64,000 nt of DNA. It comes from Distichodus sexfasciatus (taxonomy: Eukaryota > Chordata > Actinopteri > Characiformes > Distichodontidae). A program made the position numbers and the translations under genes. A model generated the notes under the pieces. That model was given only the letters and a program-made list of their open reading frames with translations, was not told the DNA's origin and made no database searches. The stretch spans positions 9,993,072-10,057,071 of the forward strand of contig JAVGVS010000004.1 in NCBI GenBank assembly GCA_032718565.1, written 5' to 3'. Numbering within the stretch: position 1 is the stretch's first letter; each line of letters starts with the position of its first letter. Positions 24,301-35,900 of this stretch are shown piece after piece.

Positions 24301-25117
24301 GAGGCTTGTGGACAACGTGAGAGACAACGGAGGCACTGTCAGGTATAAGACTCGATGTTTGGGTTTTATCGTAACTCAAAATTTGAAAACCGGATTTGTA
24401 TGGAAGTCTGTTAAAAACAAACTCAACAACTTGGGCATCTATGGAATCAGTTCTCATTCAGTCCACTGCCATGTTAACGTTTTATTTCTTTTTCTTTATT
24501 TCCAAGGATATTCTCGAGCCTGCATGTATCTGGAGAACGTAAGTTGATAGAATATTAGCAAATTTCCCAGTTCCCCCTCTTAGTCCTACCCTTAGATTTG
24601 GAATGCCCTTGCTTTGGAAGTGGCCCTTCAAAACAGAGTCACAAGGGGCTGGTGTTGTAGTCTGTATGTGTTGAAGACCAATCGTTACATCAGTATCGTA
24701 GAAGCAGAGAAACACAGACAATTTGCTACTCGTTTATTTTTCAGGTTTTGTAAACGGCATGCATACTGAACCGTCAAAGCTGACGTTCACAAATCGTAAT
24801 TTACGCAATTTATCTTTCCTCACATTCTGCTCACTTTCATCTTCCCCTCGATGCGATGTCAGCTTCTGAAATCCCTTTATTTTAAGTGCTACGCCCCAAT
24901 CTCGTCCATCTCCAAAAAATGGGACACCCTGCCCTATGCAGGAACACAAAACAATGGGGGAGGCTTAGAGGTGGGCATTGAGATTGGGCCAAAATATAAC
25001 ATTTTGGTCTCTCTCTTGACAGAACTCAATCAACTCAGTGGTGTAGCGGCCATCCTGCGCTTCCCCATCGCCGACCTCTCTGAGGAAGACGGGGACAGTA
25101 GCTCGAACGACGACTGA
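15360..25117 (+). CDS. pelo: Pelota ribosome-rescue factor (13 coding exons, complete)
   Basis: eRF1-like protein that, with the GTPase HBS1L, splits ribosomes stalled on broken or stop-less mRNA (no-go and non-stop decay, cytoplasm). Exons: 15360-15400, 16081-16173, 17627-17777, 18107-18197, 18282-18445, 19154-19214, 19292-19453, 19545-19591, 20487-20560, 23549-23620, 24268-24342, 24507-24538, 25023-25117. All have GT-AG borders and matching phases; total 385 aa, the same as the human protein. It starts MKLLHKDIEKDNTG. The N-terminal domain (about 1-130) has EDMWHTYNLVQVGD. The central domain has a basic PRKRKG segment and VVKCVLVASPGFVKDQF. The C-terminal domain has KALEDFYKMLQ, RIFSSLHVSGEQ and an acidic SSSNDD end. 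As in the family, no GGQ hydrolysis motif is present. Mammalian PELO has few coding introns (recalled), so this is the intron-rich form. Confidence 0.97.
16545..17350. mobile_element. Transposon remnant with about 115-bp inverted arms in pelo intron 2
   Basis: The block at 16745-16862 (cagaaatgcaaaaagcggct ... caattgatcag) is repeated inverted at about 16960-17070 (ctgctcaattgaaaataaac ... ggcctttctgg). The same arm occurs again at 61750-61915. No coding sequence. Class uncertain. Confidence 0.5.
18500..20330. repeat. Cluster of teleost 'ggttaagggtcttgctcag' repeats in pelo introns
   Basis: Diverged copies at about 18505-18640, 18740-18900, 19640-19780, 19795-19880 and 20155-20300 share cttgctcaggggcc, tggtggtagtgctggaggtg, gatttgaacctacaacctct and cctaaccactagaccacc. 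A SINE tail fragment (ggtcgcgggggaccggagcc) sits at 19895-20000. Exon 8 (19545-19591) lies between copies. Confidence 0.6.
20687..21150. mobile_element. Probable MITE, aggggtgttgaaatgaatcg type
   Basis: Starts taggggtgttgaaatg and ends near tcactcctctaa. These are weakly inverted ends like those of the 39486 element. The 'gcatcgagatatcgtattg' motif is shared with other teleost repeats in the window. Non-coding; no clean target duplication found. Confidence 0.4.
21681..23275. mobile_element. hAT-type element (tagggatgcaccgata ends) in pelo intron 9
   Basis: Inverted ends tagggatgcaccgatacc and, at the far side, ggtatcggtgcgacccta. Flanks ccatacgc and ccataccc match 7 of 8. Non-coding shell. 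A second element is nested at 22096-23112. Confidence 0.65.
22094..23114. mobile_element. Nested TA-flanked element (ccgtatttccccaacgata ends)
   Basis: TA duplication at 22094 and 23113. The terminal inverted repeats agree at about 18 of 19 positions. The middle reads cggcttatacatc ... ggggcggcttatctt ... gcggcttatagaatgg, the 'phone-box' type repeats common in vertebrate TA-target elements. The open frames inside are not recognisable as transposase. Confidence 0.6.
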
Positions 25118-25494
25118 CATCGCGACCCCACTAACCTCCCGCCAACCCAGTAACCTGATCCTGTTTTCTTGGTGCTGATGCTCTGTGAGAGAAACCAAGC
25201 AAACACCTGTCTAAAGGCTTGAAACTCATTGCTCCGTCATTTGAGCGGAAATTATGTGCCTTTAACCATTGGGATGGGCTCCAGAAAACAGCCCCCAAAA
25301 AGCCTAATTACCCACTCACACTACCCCACCAATCACATAACAGACTGCGGGGGGAAAATGGGTGTAGAAACCCGGCTCCACACTATGCATGCTTGCAGTG
25401 ATTTTTTGTTAAATAACTTTAAGAAGATGGTAATAGAGGAGCAACAGATCACAAAAATGAATGTGGTCCCTTCACAATATTCTGAAGTAGGGAT

Positions 25495-26330
25495 AGTCCA
25501 CCAGACTTCACATTAGCAGTTTCGGTTGACTATCCCTTTACGACAAGTGACAGCCCACCTAAACTTCACATTAGCAATTAGGTTGTCCTACCACTAGGCT
25601 TAAAGGGACCATTGTATAAAGGAAAGTTCACCCGACTATACATTAGCAAGCCGGGTGGACTGTCCCTTTAAGCCGAGAGACAGTCCAGTCACACTTCACA
25701 AGTTTGATTGGACTGCCACTTGGCTTAGAGATAGTTCCTCAGAATTTCACTTTAGCAATTTGGGTGGACTGTCATTTGGCTTAAAGGAAAGTCCACCTTT
25801 AAGCCACATGGACAGTCCACTCCAGTTTCAAAAAACAAGATGGGACAGTAACACAAATGGCACGAATGGCGAAACTTCACTGGTGGACTGTTATTTGGCT
25901 TAAAGAGACGGTCCACCGTAATTTCACACAAGTCACTTGACTTTAAGGGACAGATCATCCTAATTGTCAGTGTGAAGTTCGGACAGTCCACCCAACATAA
26001 TTTCTGCAATTTGTGTGGATTCTCCATTAATGAGAAAAGATAATCCACTCAAATTTCAAAGGTTGACGGACACTTGGCTTAAGGGGACAGTTCAACCAAA
26101 TAAATAGTGTGTTGGAAAGTCCACCTGACTTAACATTAGCAAATTTGGGCGGACGATCAGTTTAACCCATTAACATTACCAATTTGGGTGGACAATCTGC
26201 TGTGCTTAAAGGGACAGTCCAAACCTATATAGCAGTCCACCCAAACTCCACATTAGCAATTTGGGTGAACTGTCACTTGGCTTAAAAGGACAGTCCACCC
26301 AAATTCCTTAAAGCGACAGTCCCAAGTGCT
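25495..26330. repeat. Palindromic-unit array downstream of pelo
   Basis: About 800 bp made of variants of ggtggactgtc / gacagtccacc separated by 'ccctttaagcc' or 'ggcttaaaggg', and spaced by 'cacattagcaatttg'. Each unit is an imperfect palindrome, so neighbouring units can pair with each other. The array starts about 380 bp after the pelo stop codon and probably lies in its 3' UTR. I do not recognise the family. Confidence 0.75.
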
Positions 26331-26574
26331 GAGGGGGCTTGAAGCACAGTGATAAAAACAAAAAGAATCAATACAAAGTTTATTTTTGCAGATTAGGTCT
26401 AGTTTTGAAGAGGCTCATCTGTGCAACAATAATTTTTTTTATTAACCTGATTGATGAGATTTTTGGGGGAGATGCCAAATGAAATTGATGACAGAGAAAA
26501 ATTCTGCTCACCAAAATAATTTGAAGAAATGTAGCCTTTTTTCATTTTGAGCTGGTTGATGTTACATTGCTGGC

Positions 26575-26580
26575 AATAAA
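26575..26580 (+). terminator. Candidate pelo poly(A) signal
   Basis: AATAAA followed within 40 bp by GT-rich sequence (ggtgtgagacgtgtc). Using it would place the whole palindromic array in the 3' UTR. Earlier AATAAA at about 26099 is an alternative. Confidence 0.35.
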
Positions 26581-27224
26581 AGCTGCATAATTTCAGACCT
26601 GGTGTGAGACGTGTCATTCTGGATAAGTTCTATAAATGTGTAGGCAAAATGACAAATTATAGATGAAAAACATTCCTATTTATTACATAAACCGTAATTA
26701 GAGAAAGTCATTTTTATTGTATTTAATAAAAGGTTAATACAGATTTTAGTGTAATGTTCAGTAGAATGTTCAGGTTTTAGTTCTCCTTGCAGTTTAAGCC
26801 ATTTCCTGTGCCAAAAGGCAATTTTGAGGAAATTATGTTGCAGCTAATGTTAAAAAAAGATATTTGACAAACATCACTTTGAATAATTTCACTGTAAAGG
26901 AGACAAGATATTTTTGGGTAAGGAATTTGAGTTGTAAAGGTAGTTTTCATGAATTACAATGCAATAATAAAAAATTGAAGTGCAGGCAAAAGATGTATAT
27001 CATGTATGTGTGGGATATGTGGGATTGGAAGGGTCCAAGTAAAGACTTAAAATATTTGAGAAAAAAAAAAAAAATCAATACTCAAAAGTTTTCTCTACAA
27101 AAAGGAGTGGGGCAGTGCAGATATAAAATGTTGGGGAACTGCTGGGTTGAAAAACTTCAGAATAAAAGTAATTTTGGTGCAATTTCGCCTTTTACCCCAC
27201 CTGAAAGCTAATGTCACATTTACA

Positions 27225-27450
27225 TTTATGGCATTTAGCAGATGCTCTTACCCAGAGCAACTTCCATTTTCTAAACACAAAGACAGTCTCCTTGGAGCAA
27301 CTTGGAGTTAAGTGCCTTGCTCAGGGGCCAAATAGTGGTTCGCTGTATTCAAACCCCAGCCTTATGATCAGGAACATAAGGTGCAATCTCAAGAACTACC
27401 ATTGGGATTCAAGATTTCAGCCTTATAATAACCAGTGCACAACCACCGCC
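27225..27450. repeat. Dispersed teleost repeat (gcatttagcagatgctctta type)
   Basis: Begins ggcatttagcagatgctct, then cagagcaacttccattttct, gacagtctcc and ccttgctcaggggcc. It directly abuts the paqr4 stop codon side, so it is probably part of the paqr4 3' UTR (antisense). Related copies at 37010-37400, 45535-45700 and 46155-46260. Confidence 0.6.
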
Positions 27451-27470
27451 TTTTTTTTTTTTTGTAAAGA

Positions 27471-30400
27471 TTACATAGGACACTGGTACTCCCTGAGCCA
27501 TGCCAGGTCCTCCAGCATGCCCCAGTGTAGGTACATGATGGACAGCACCACCATCACATGCATGATCTGGTGGCTGTTGAGCCAATAATCAAAGCGTCCA
27601 GGGCTGAAGCGCTCAGGCACACGGGCAACATTGACAAGTCCTCCCACTGCTGCTAGGGTGTCCATGGTCAGGTAGAGGCGCAGGGAGTCCGGACTGCCTG
27701 TACCAGGGCCGGCCAAGCGCAGCATGAAGAGGAAGAGGCGGAAGAGGGCCTGCCAGGCAAAGGAGCGCAGGCGACGGACATTGCTACGGGCCGTGATGGC
27801 ACAGCGAATGCCATGGCAGGACAGGAGGAGGTACGCCAGCATGGCGGCCCGGCGTTGGGAAGGGTAGCACAGCAAGGTGATATGGACGATAGGTAGAGCA
27901 CCTGGGTCGGGGGAAATAGAAGGGAAGCGTTACCAATTAATTGAGTCACGAACAGTGCTGAAACATGATGTTAAAAGTATTATGAACATTTGCATTTCTT
28001 AACAATGTAATGTCAAGTCAGTGGAGGTAGGACAAGAGCTGGGTTTGATCTAGTCCATCACCACCCAATCCCTGAGCCAGACCCTTAACCTCAAAGTCAT
28101 CCAGGACTGTCCTTAGAGCAACTTAGCTTTCAGGGTCTTGCGCAGGGGCCTAATGGTGGAACCATGGGTAAGATCACAGCCTAACTTGTAGCAACAAATT
28201 CTTGGTTCTTACGCAACTACCTACCCCTAGTCCACCACCACCCAGCCTTTGAGCCGGATCCTTTCCCCCTAGTTCCTCCAAAGTCTTAGAAACAACTCGG
28301 GGTTATGAGTCTTGATCAGCGACCACACAGTAGATGTTTTGGAGGAAGGATAAGAGCTTGAGTTGAAGCTTTAACCTCTTGATTTGTAATCGAGCGCCCT
28401 ACCCCTAGGCCAGCATCCTGCCCTAAGCGAGGGTTTCTAGGGACTCCTGAAGCAACTGTGGATTATGGGTCTTGCTGAGGGGCAAATAGGTAAGGCCTTG
28501 GTCCATAGGTGGGTACCTTAGCACTAGGCCACCATTACACAGCATCTGAGCAAAACCCTTCACTCTAAGTTGCCCTAGGAACAGTCTTCCTGGAGCAAAT
28601 TGGGATAAACTGGAGAAAACTGAAACACCACTCTCCCACCAAGCGTGTTGACAAGGCATACGCCAAACATGTCGAAGGAGAGAAGCGTGTCGTAGACCTG
28701 GACTCCACCCTCATGGTTCATGAAGATGTGGTAGAGGACGGAGCCAGCGGTGGGCGAGAGGCAGGCTAGGTAGTGAACGCCGCAGATCCACCACTCATCT
28801 ACCTCCGACCAGGGAAGACTGAGGGGCAGCAGCAGCAGGAAACACACAAACGGGATCCCTGAGTGAGCAAAAGAGGGGAAGAGGAAGAGTTTAGGGTTGG
28901 AAAAGATCAAGGAGGTAGAGGTAAGTGGAGAAGTTCAGAGTCACCAAGAGGAAATAAACAATAGGCTAATTTGGATGAAGTTCCAACACTGGAGTGCAGA
29001 GATCATGTGTCTCCAAGCAAACAATAACACAGGCTACTGCGGACTGCAGCTTGGGAATAAAAATGTCAAATGATATTTTAGTTCCTGTTTGTGATTTGAT
29101 ATGAATGGAAGTGATAACTATTAAATCATATGATATTGTCTCATATGGATCACTGACTTCTGAACTGAATCTAATTAATATAGTATTGTAGCAGACTCTG
29201 TAATATCTGCAGACATCAAATTGTCCTGCTCTAAAGTAAACTGATATATGATCGTATTGTGATGAAACTTGTGGTTAACACCCCTACTGCCAACAGGCAA
29301 GGCGCATAGCTGGTATGGGGTTTTTGCAGTTGATTTGGTTGGTATCAGGCAATTTTTTAAATGATTTTGAACAATGTTTGGGAGAGACCCTGCCGTGTGA
29401 ATTTTTGAATTGTGCCCCAACAAAAATTAGGATCGCCATCTTGCACTCACTACTGGACCAGGAAACTCACATGTTTCGCATACTTGGCACATGCTATAAC
29501 ATTCCCAAGACGGTCATCACCTGTTGACCCTACTTCCCCTGCAGGCACAGCATGGAGACTTAACCTACTTAATCGCATTAACGTTCTTAAGGACATGCAA
29601 TTATGTCACCGTCACAGGGTTGGCAAAGTCGTTCTCTCCTACGTGATTGTTCAACCCCACTTTTTTAAAAGGGGTTTTAACCTGATATAATAAAACCCCT
29701 TGTGCAAATCAGATAATTTGTTTAGTGACATGGGCTGCACAATATCCTTTTGCGACATCTTGACAGTGTGAGTTAAGACACGCAATCTTGTCATACTACA
29801 ATTCCTGAAGATCAATTCACTTGCTTTTCATTTTACTAGTCTACAGGATAACCTGGATTTAAGGCTTCTTGGACAAAGTTCAAGTTAAGATCGTTTACAC
29901 TCAAAAATATTGTGCAACCCTTTTAATGTCTTTTGCATGCAGTTTAAATCATTATCACTTAAGGACTTAACACACACAATGCATTTTGCAATGTTGCTTT
30001 TAACCTCCTTCCAAGTCCAGTTAGTGTGCAACTCCATTTCCAGGGTGAGGATTCCCTCACACAGATTAGCACTAATCCCAGTTAATGCCATTTACACACA
30101 CTAGTAGAGGGGGTTTGTAAGAGATCTTTAGCGAAAGTATGCTGTGATTCAAGAAAAAAAGGACATCTGTACTTTTGCCTATAACTACCAAACGCTGGCC
30201 AATTTCTTTCTTTTCAAAATTCTGTCACTGGTCCATTCAGAACAATGGCAACAATGTATTTATGATATTGTCTACTTAACTATAACCATCACCTCACACA
30301 TATAGCTACAAATACATTGCAAATCCCTTACATATAACATTGTTTAATGAGTATATTATTAAAACCTAAGCATATAATATTCAATATTTATGCAGGGATT

Positions 30401-31149
30401 ACTTAAAATAAAGAACAGATATTACGAATATGTATGCAATGCGTAAACCTAAACACACAGTCTAGGTTTTAATGCATTCTTTTCCAAAAATGGTTTAAAC
30501 AAGTGGAACAATGTTATTAGAAATGCTTCAAGATATCATTGCAAAAAACCTTCTGCTGGAATTTGTCAAATTCAACTGTTTAATGAAAATGAAATAAAAC
30601 CACAAGTAACACAAGGAATTTGACTTAACGATTCACCCTTTCTATACAAACGGCCCATAAGTGTGTATATATTTATAGTGCATTAAATAGTGAGTCGTTG
30701 AGCAATGCTTAGTATGTGCAAAACTGGAATGCCGTTGTTTGTGATAACTGTCATTTCACAACATATTGGAGCTGCTTGTTTAAAATGTGTGCAATATAAT
30801 GCAACGCGGAATGCAACAGTGGAAACATTTTGGACATTTGTCTATTGGGTGGGGGAAAAAAGTGATGTGCAAAGATACAGAGATCCCCATGCCCTTTTTT
30901 GGATGTCTTAAAACAATCAGCACCACCTGTTGCTGATGCAAAAACTGAACTTTACGCAGGTGGAAAGCGTCCTTCTTTCTTACCGTGCGTGTAGATGTTG
31001 CCGGACTCGTTGTGCAGGTAAAATAAACTCCGAATGCAGCCTCTGTAGCCGCACATGGGCCTGTAGCCGGTCAGCACGTACTTGTTGAACTGGAGATGCG
31101 GTGGAGAACTGGACAAGTCCAGAAGCTGGAACTTTTGAACGAATCCCAT
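27471..31149 (-). CDS. paqr4: PAQR family member 4 (3 exons, complete)
   Basis: Seven-helix progestin/adipoQ-receptor family membrane protein, related to ceramidase-like adiponectin receptors; PAQR4 is Golgi-associated in mammals and linked to sphingolipid balance (recalled). Exons in coding order: 30984-31149, 28640-28858, 27471-27901; phases join (1 and 1), 271 aa against 273 in human. Seen: SSPPHLQFNKYVLTGYRP near the start; SLFYLHNESGNIYTHG (family motif with Glu and His); the SVLYHIF Ser/His motif; FDMFGVCLVNTLG; GGLVNVARVPER; and NSHQIMH, the HxxxH metal-ligand pair, near the end. Hydrophobic helices run from IPFVCFLLLLPL onward. The start is the ATG at 31147-31149, matching the family's short N-terminus. 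The gene is convergent with pelo. Confidence 0.95.
28020..28600. repeat. Tandem copies of dispersed 'agagcaact...cttgctcag' repeat in paqr4 intron 2
   Basis: Four diverged blocks, each with accactaggccaccac-like text, 'gagccagacccttaacct' and 'agcaacttggggttatgggtctt'. Non-coding. Confidence 0.5.
29040..29295. repeat. Copy of hAT-like MITE family of 39486
   Basis: Shares gtttgtgatttgatatgaatggaagtga, ctgcagacatcaaattg and gatgaaacttgtggttaacacccctac with the elements at 39486-39849 and 41190-41650 (written here with breaks in identity). In paqr4 intron 1. Confidence 0.5.
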
Positions 31150-32969
31150 CGCTCTGGAGCTTGCACTTGGTGCCAGAAACTCAGTTATGATAAAATGAGA
31201 ACTAGTCTTAGTCTACAGTATGGTCTGAATGTCCAAGCGTCCATGATTTAATCTAATATTACTTATAGTTAGCCAGTTTTTTTAACCTGTGCAGATCCGC
31301 AGTGGTCAATTAGCCGACGTCCAGCTCCTGTTACCGTTAATTCCCTAATTCTATGTTCCATCTTAGAGGAAAGGGCCTAAGTAGGGAGCACTTTAGTTCA
31401 CTTCCTTCTTCAGGCTTTACGAATGCCTTTCAAATTTCTAATGCTTGTGAAGACGATATTGAAAACGATGCATGATAACGATGAACAATTACATATTAAT
31501 TTATGGCCACATTGAAAAATCTGTTGTAGAGCAATTATATGTTGCAGAGTGTCATTGTAAAATTCTATCATTTATATATAACAATTGTCATTTATATTTG
31601 AGGGAAACGCTCCGTACAAGGTCCTTGTAAATGTTACCTTACTTGATTGAAAGTGAGTGACTTTCGTGAACACAGCACAGCACACAGTGCACCACAACTA
31701 ATTGTGACCTCTGCATTTGACCCATCCGTGAAGGAGCAGTGGGTAGCTAGAAAGCGCCCAGGGAGCAGTACTTGGGGACGGTACCTTGCTCATGAGTACC
31801 TAAGTGATAACTTTACCGGTTCTGGATTCGAACCTGCGACCTTCTGCTCGCAGGGCGAACACCCTACGCCACCAACTGCCCCTTATCTGCCAACTGCTAC
31901 TTAAAACTAGAATTTGATCTGACATTTTCCTACATTACGCATGGCAATAATCATTAAGTAAAAATAAACATAGAGACTATATTTAATAAAACAACAAAAC
32001 CTACTCTGATTCCATATGAACAACAGGCAAAAGTTTAACTGAGAACAATAACGTGTCAGGTGCAGAAGGTTGTGGTGTCACAGCAAGTTAATAACTCTCA
32101 TTCATAAATGGTTTATGCAAGGTTTTTGAGTTGGTAAGTTGGCAACACTAAGCTACAATAGCTTAAAACGCCACTGATAAACAGTGAATACATTACTGAA
32201 ATAAAATGTCAATAATTGAGTATAAACTAAAAATTTATGACCAATTGTAACTATTTATTTTATTTTATTTTCCCAAGCTCTGTGTACATGTGCATATCCT
32301 GTGATCAAGCAGTAGACGTGTACCTCTGTCCCATAAATTCCCTAATTCTGCGCTCCATTTTAGAGGAAGGAGCCTTTGTAGGCAGCACTTTAAGGCAGAA
32401 CCTGAGATGAAGACTTGTCAGAATGGACTTGTCAGAACTTCATAGTCTAAATATCGTTGCAGAGGTGAACATGACAAAACCATATACAATTCAGATTTAA
32501 ATAAAAAAAAAGCAAGATTATAAAAAAAAGTAATCTCAGTAATGTGGTGAAGAAACTCTGGGAAGTAGGGAAGTGCAGTTTTGTGACTCCCTTTTTAAAT
32601 TAAAATTGAAAATTAGACAAAAGAGGAAAAAGTAAATAAATAATGTTGATCTCAGTTACAAAGCAGCATGTAGGCCTAAATGAAACAGATCCGGATAAGC
32701 AGGTTCATGATCAAATCAGATACATCTGGTAAAAAAAAAAAAAGAAAAGAAAAAAGGCGAGCCCCTAAAAAGGTAATTGAATATTTAACCTGAAATAAAA
32801 ATATATACAGGAAAATCTTGGAATAACTTGGAATAAATCTTAATTATAGGCCTAAATGGTGCACAAAAAACAAGAATAAGATAAATATACAAAAACTATT
32901 ATTTTTTAAAAAATCAAACAGAATAAACAATACACTTTCCCCCTTACATGAAAAAATAAATCTTCAGCA
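31150..32969. other. paqr4 upstream / elastin-like gene 3' UTR
   Basis: No coding exon seen. It holds a tRNA-type SINE at 31650-31885. AATAAA runs on the minus strand near 32245-32275 (tttattttattttatttt on plus) could end the elastin-like transcript about 700 bp after its stop. The duplicated 'ccctaattctrygctccat' motif at 31340 and 32337 is an unexplained direct repeat. Confidence 0.4.
31650..31885 (-). mobile_element. tRNA-derived SINE, full-length type
   Basis: On the minus strand the head reads ggcagttggtggcgtagggt, then gtcgcaggttcgaatcc (B box). A body follows with gtactcatgagcaaggtacc, tccctgggcgc and ccactgctccttcac, ending in gtgctgtgttcacgaaagt. Copies at 43510, 54895 and 57185 share this body. 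Confidence 0.7.
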
Positions 32970-35900
32970 TCACCCTGTAGGAAAACATGAAAAAGTTCAA
33001 TATTTATTCTTGCAAAGTGAGACTCTCATGCTTAATAATAAGGCAAAAAAGAAATTAAAAAAAAAACATTATTTGAGACCTACCTTGATAGCCATTTCCA
33101 AAAAATCCTTTCAGATTATAGTTGCCCTCCTTTCCTCCTAAAAAGAGAAAAAAATGAATATTTTTTCTTTTTTTTAGGAGGACATTAAAGAATTGTACTG
33201 TCACATTAACAAATTGCAAATTTTATATGCTAATATAACACCAGTAAAATTATTTAATGTCCTTCTAAAAAGTGAAAATATTTAATGTCATTATAACTGT
33301 AAATGTTTTAATCCTCTGGAAAAATGATATTATTTGGGACAGTTGGTAGTGTAACGGTTAGAGCGTTCTCCCCATCATCAGAAGGTCAACAGTTTGAATC
33401 CCAGGACCGGAAAAGATACTACTGAGGTACTCATGAGCAAAAAAGGTCAGGGTCACTGGGGTCACATACCTGCCCAGGATTTGCCCTGTGGCTGAAGTTG
33501 GACTTTTAGGTGCTGCTGGATTTGAATCTGTTGCTGTGGTGATGCCAGCTGGGGCACTTGGGCCTGAGGAGGCGCCAACGCTGCCGCAGCATCTGGAGGG
33601 ATGGAGGAGGGCACCGAGATGGGGATGAAAGAGGTCATGGCCGGGTCAGCGATAGCCGGAGCAGGGCCGGGGGTCGGAGCAGCGGGAAAGGAAATGACTA
33701 GGGATGTAATTTTTAAAATGAGAAAAATAATAGATGAAAGGAAAAAGAAGGACAGAGAAAATTTAAGAGGAGCTTTTAAAGGCCTTTTATTTACCATCTG
33801 GCTGGACTCCACCTTTGAGATTTCTGTTTCCTGAAAAAAAAGTTTCATAAAACAATGTTAAGTTAAGCAATATTAAATAATAAATAAAAATTAAGATACT
33901 AAAGATACCATTTATGTTGATAATATTTAACATTGCATAAAACTTCAAAAATTTTATTATAAAATATTGTAAGACGAACGAACCGTATTAATTCTATATG
34001 CCTACATTTATTTTGATGTGTAAAGACAGATTGTTTATGTGTACAAATATATTCAGTTTATTAAATTAGTTCTTGCAATCATTTAAATTGCATAAATATT
34101 AAAAAGTTAGTTGGTTTATATTTATTGTATTCATGATTTCTGTTTCATGAAAATTCGTCAGACAGTTGGAATGTGTAAATTTTATTACATTTTATTTTCA
34201 CTGTAGGGTTTGACTTGTCCCCGAATATTCCAAATAAATCATTAAAATTAAAGTCAAAAGGAGACATTTTATACAAATTTGCAATTGACTAGGCTATTAT
34301 GTCACACACCAATGGTGTAGTTACAATGAATTGTGAAATGACAGTTTTCACAAACATTAATTCATATGAATGCTTGATACTTGAATGAATGAATGAATGC
34401 CATCAAAATGCCCATTTATGACCAAATCCAAAAACATGTATCCTTTTTTGTAATTACAAAGAACATGCCCCCATTTTGCATGAGCAAGGACACAAAATTC
34501 ATCGCTGCTTATCGCAACTTTTTAAAACCATTTTGGGGTTTTGAACATTTAAGGTGTGATATAATAATCCCTTTGTTGCTATTTTAATTCTGAATGCAAC
34601 AGTGAAAGAATTTTGAAAATCGGTCAACAGTTGCCAGTTATGGGCAAAGCTACAGATTTTTTTTGACTCAGTGTGAAAATGAAACATTTAATTATATTTA
34701 TTTATTTATTTTATGTGCATTGTTTCTAATTTAAGTCTGAATGCAACAATAAAAAGATTTTTTAAGTGTACAAATGATTTTATTTTATAATGTCCGTTGA
34801 ACACCAAAAGGCTTGGAAACCGACCAAGATCTGCTTATAACTAAAAATCTACCAGAATGTTTGCTCACAGCCAACCTTACAAACAACACCTTACTATTTT
34901 AAATAAAGCTCATAAAATAAGTCAATGAGAGTAGTATAATAATATGTGAAGAAACAGCAGATTACCAGTCTTCAAAAGAGAATAAAAGCTATCTTATTTT
35001 ATATAATTGCAAAACTCACCATATTTATCCGTGGGTTTGCCTTCCCCTTCTCCAAATCCGTCTAACAGAGAGGTGTTGGGCTGGGGTGGGATTTCTCCAT
35101 CGCCTGAATTAGAAATGACACTCATGTATATAAAGTTCATAAAGCAGTAATTACCTTAAATCAGTGTTGGGCAGGTTACTTCCAAAATGTAATACATTAT
35201 AGATTACTAGTTACTGTTATTTCAAAGTAACTTGTTACATTACAGTGTTACTGTTTCTGAATTGTAATACGTTACACGACTCCTGCATTAGTTTTAAGTT
35301 ACTTTCATCAAAATAATTTGTACTCTAAAATGCTTAAATGTAGTTTACCACAGCTCATTCTACATCCAGTGGGTTGCGATGTATAGCATAATGACTGTAG
35401 CCATACAGTTTGTAGGAAATTGCTCTTTTACTAGACAATTTTTTCCTCCTGTGCCAAATGCCTTGCGGTGTTGGTGACTAAATTTTGGGCTAAAAGTGTG
35501 TTGCAGCGAGTGCTACTGAAATATGTAATGATGTATAATATTATAGAAAACTTATTAGTAACGTCTAACAATGCTTTAGTACATTACAGCAAAAACAGTG
35601 TTACATTTGTAATGCGTTATTCCCAACACTGCCTTAAATACACAAACACATTTCTGTGGGTGAAAACAAACAAAACAACAACAAAAGGGATTATGACCAA
35701 CCAAACTGATCCACAGACATCACACCGTCAATCTGAGGGCCTGGACCCATAGCTTCGTAAGGCAGCACTGAAAGCAAATACACAAGATGAAGAGATTACA
35801 GGCAGACTCAGCAATACTTAGACCAAAGGTGCCAACACGATTAACAATGAATAAAACCTTTAGCATAATATTCAAGCTACTCGTGCTAATTCCCCAATTC

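Noticed and set aside
25219..25516. Extra coding exon after pelo
   Set aside because: Frames after the stop at 25115-25117 are short and run into the palindromic repeat array; the protein already has the full family length.
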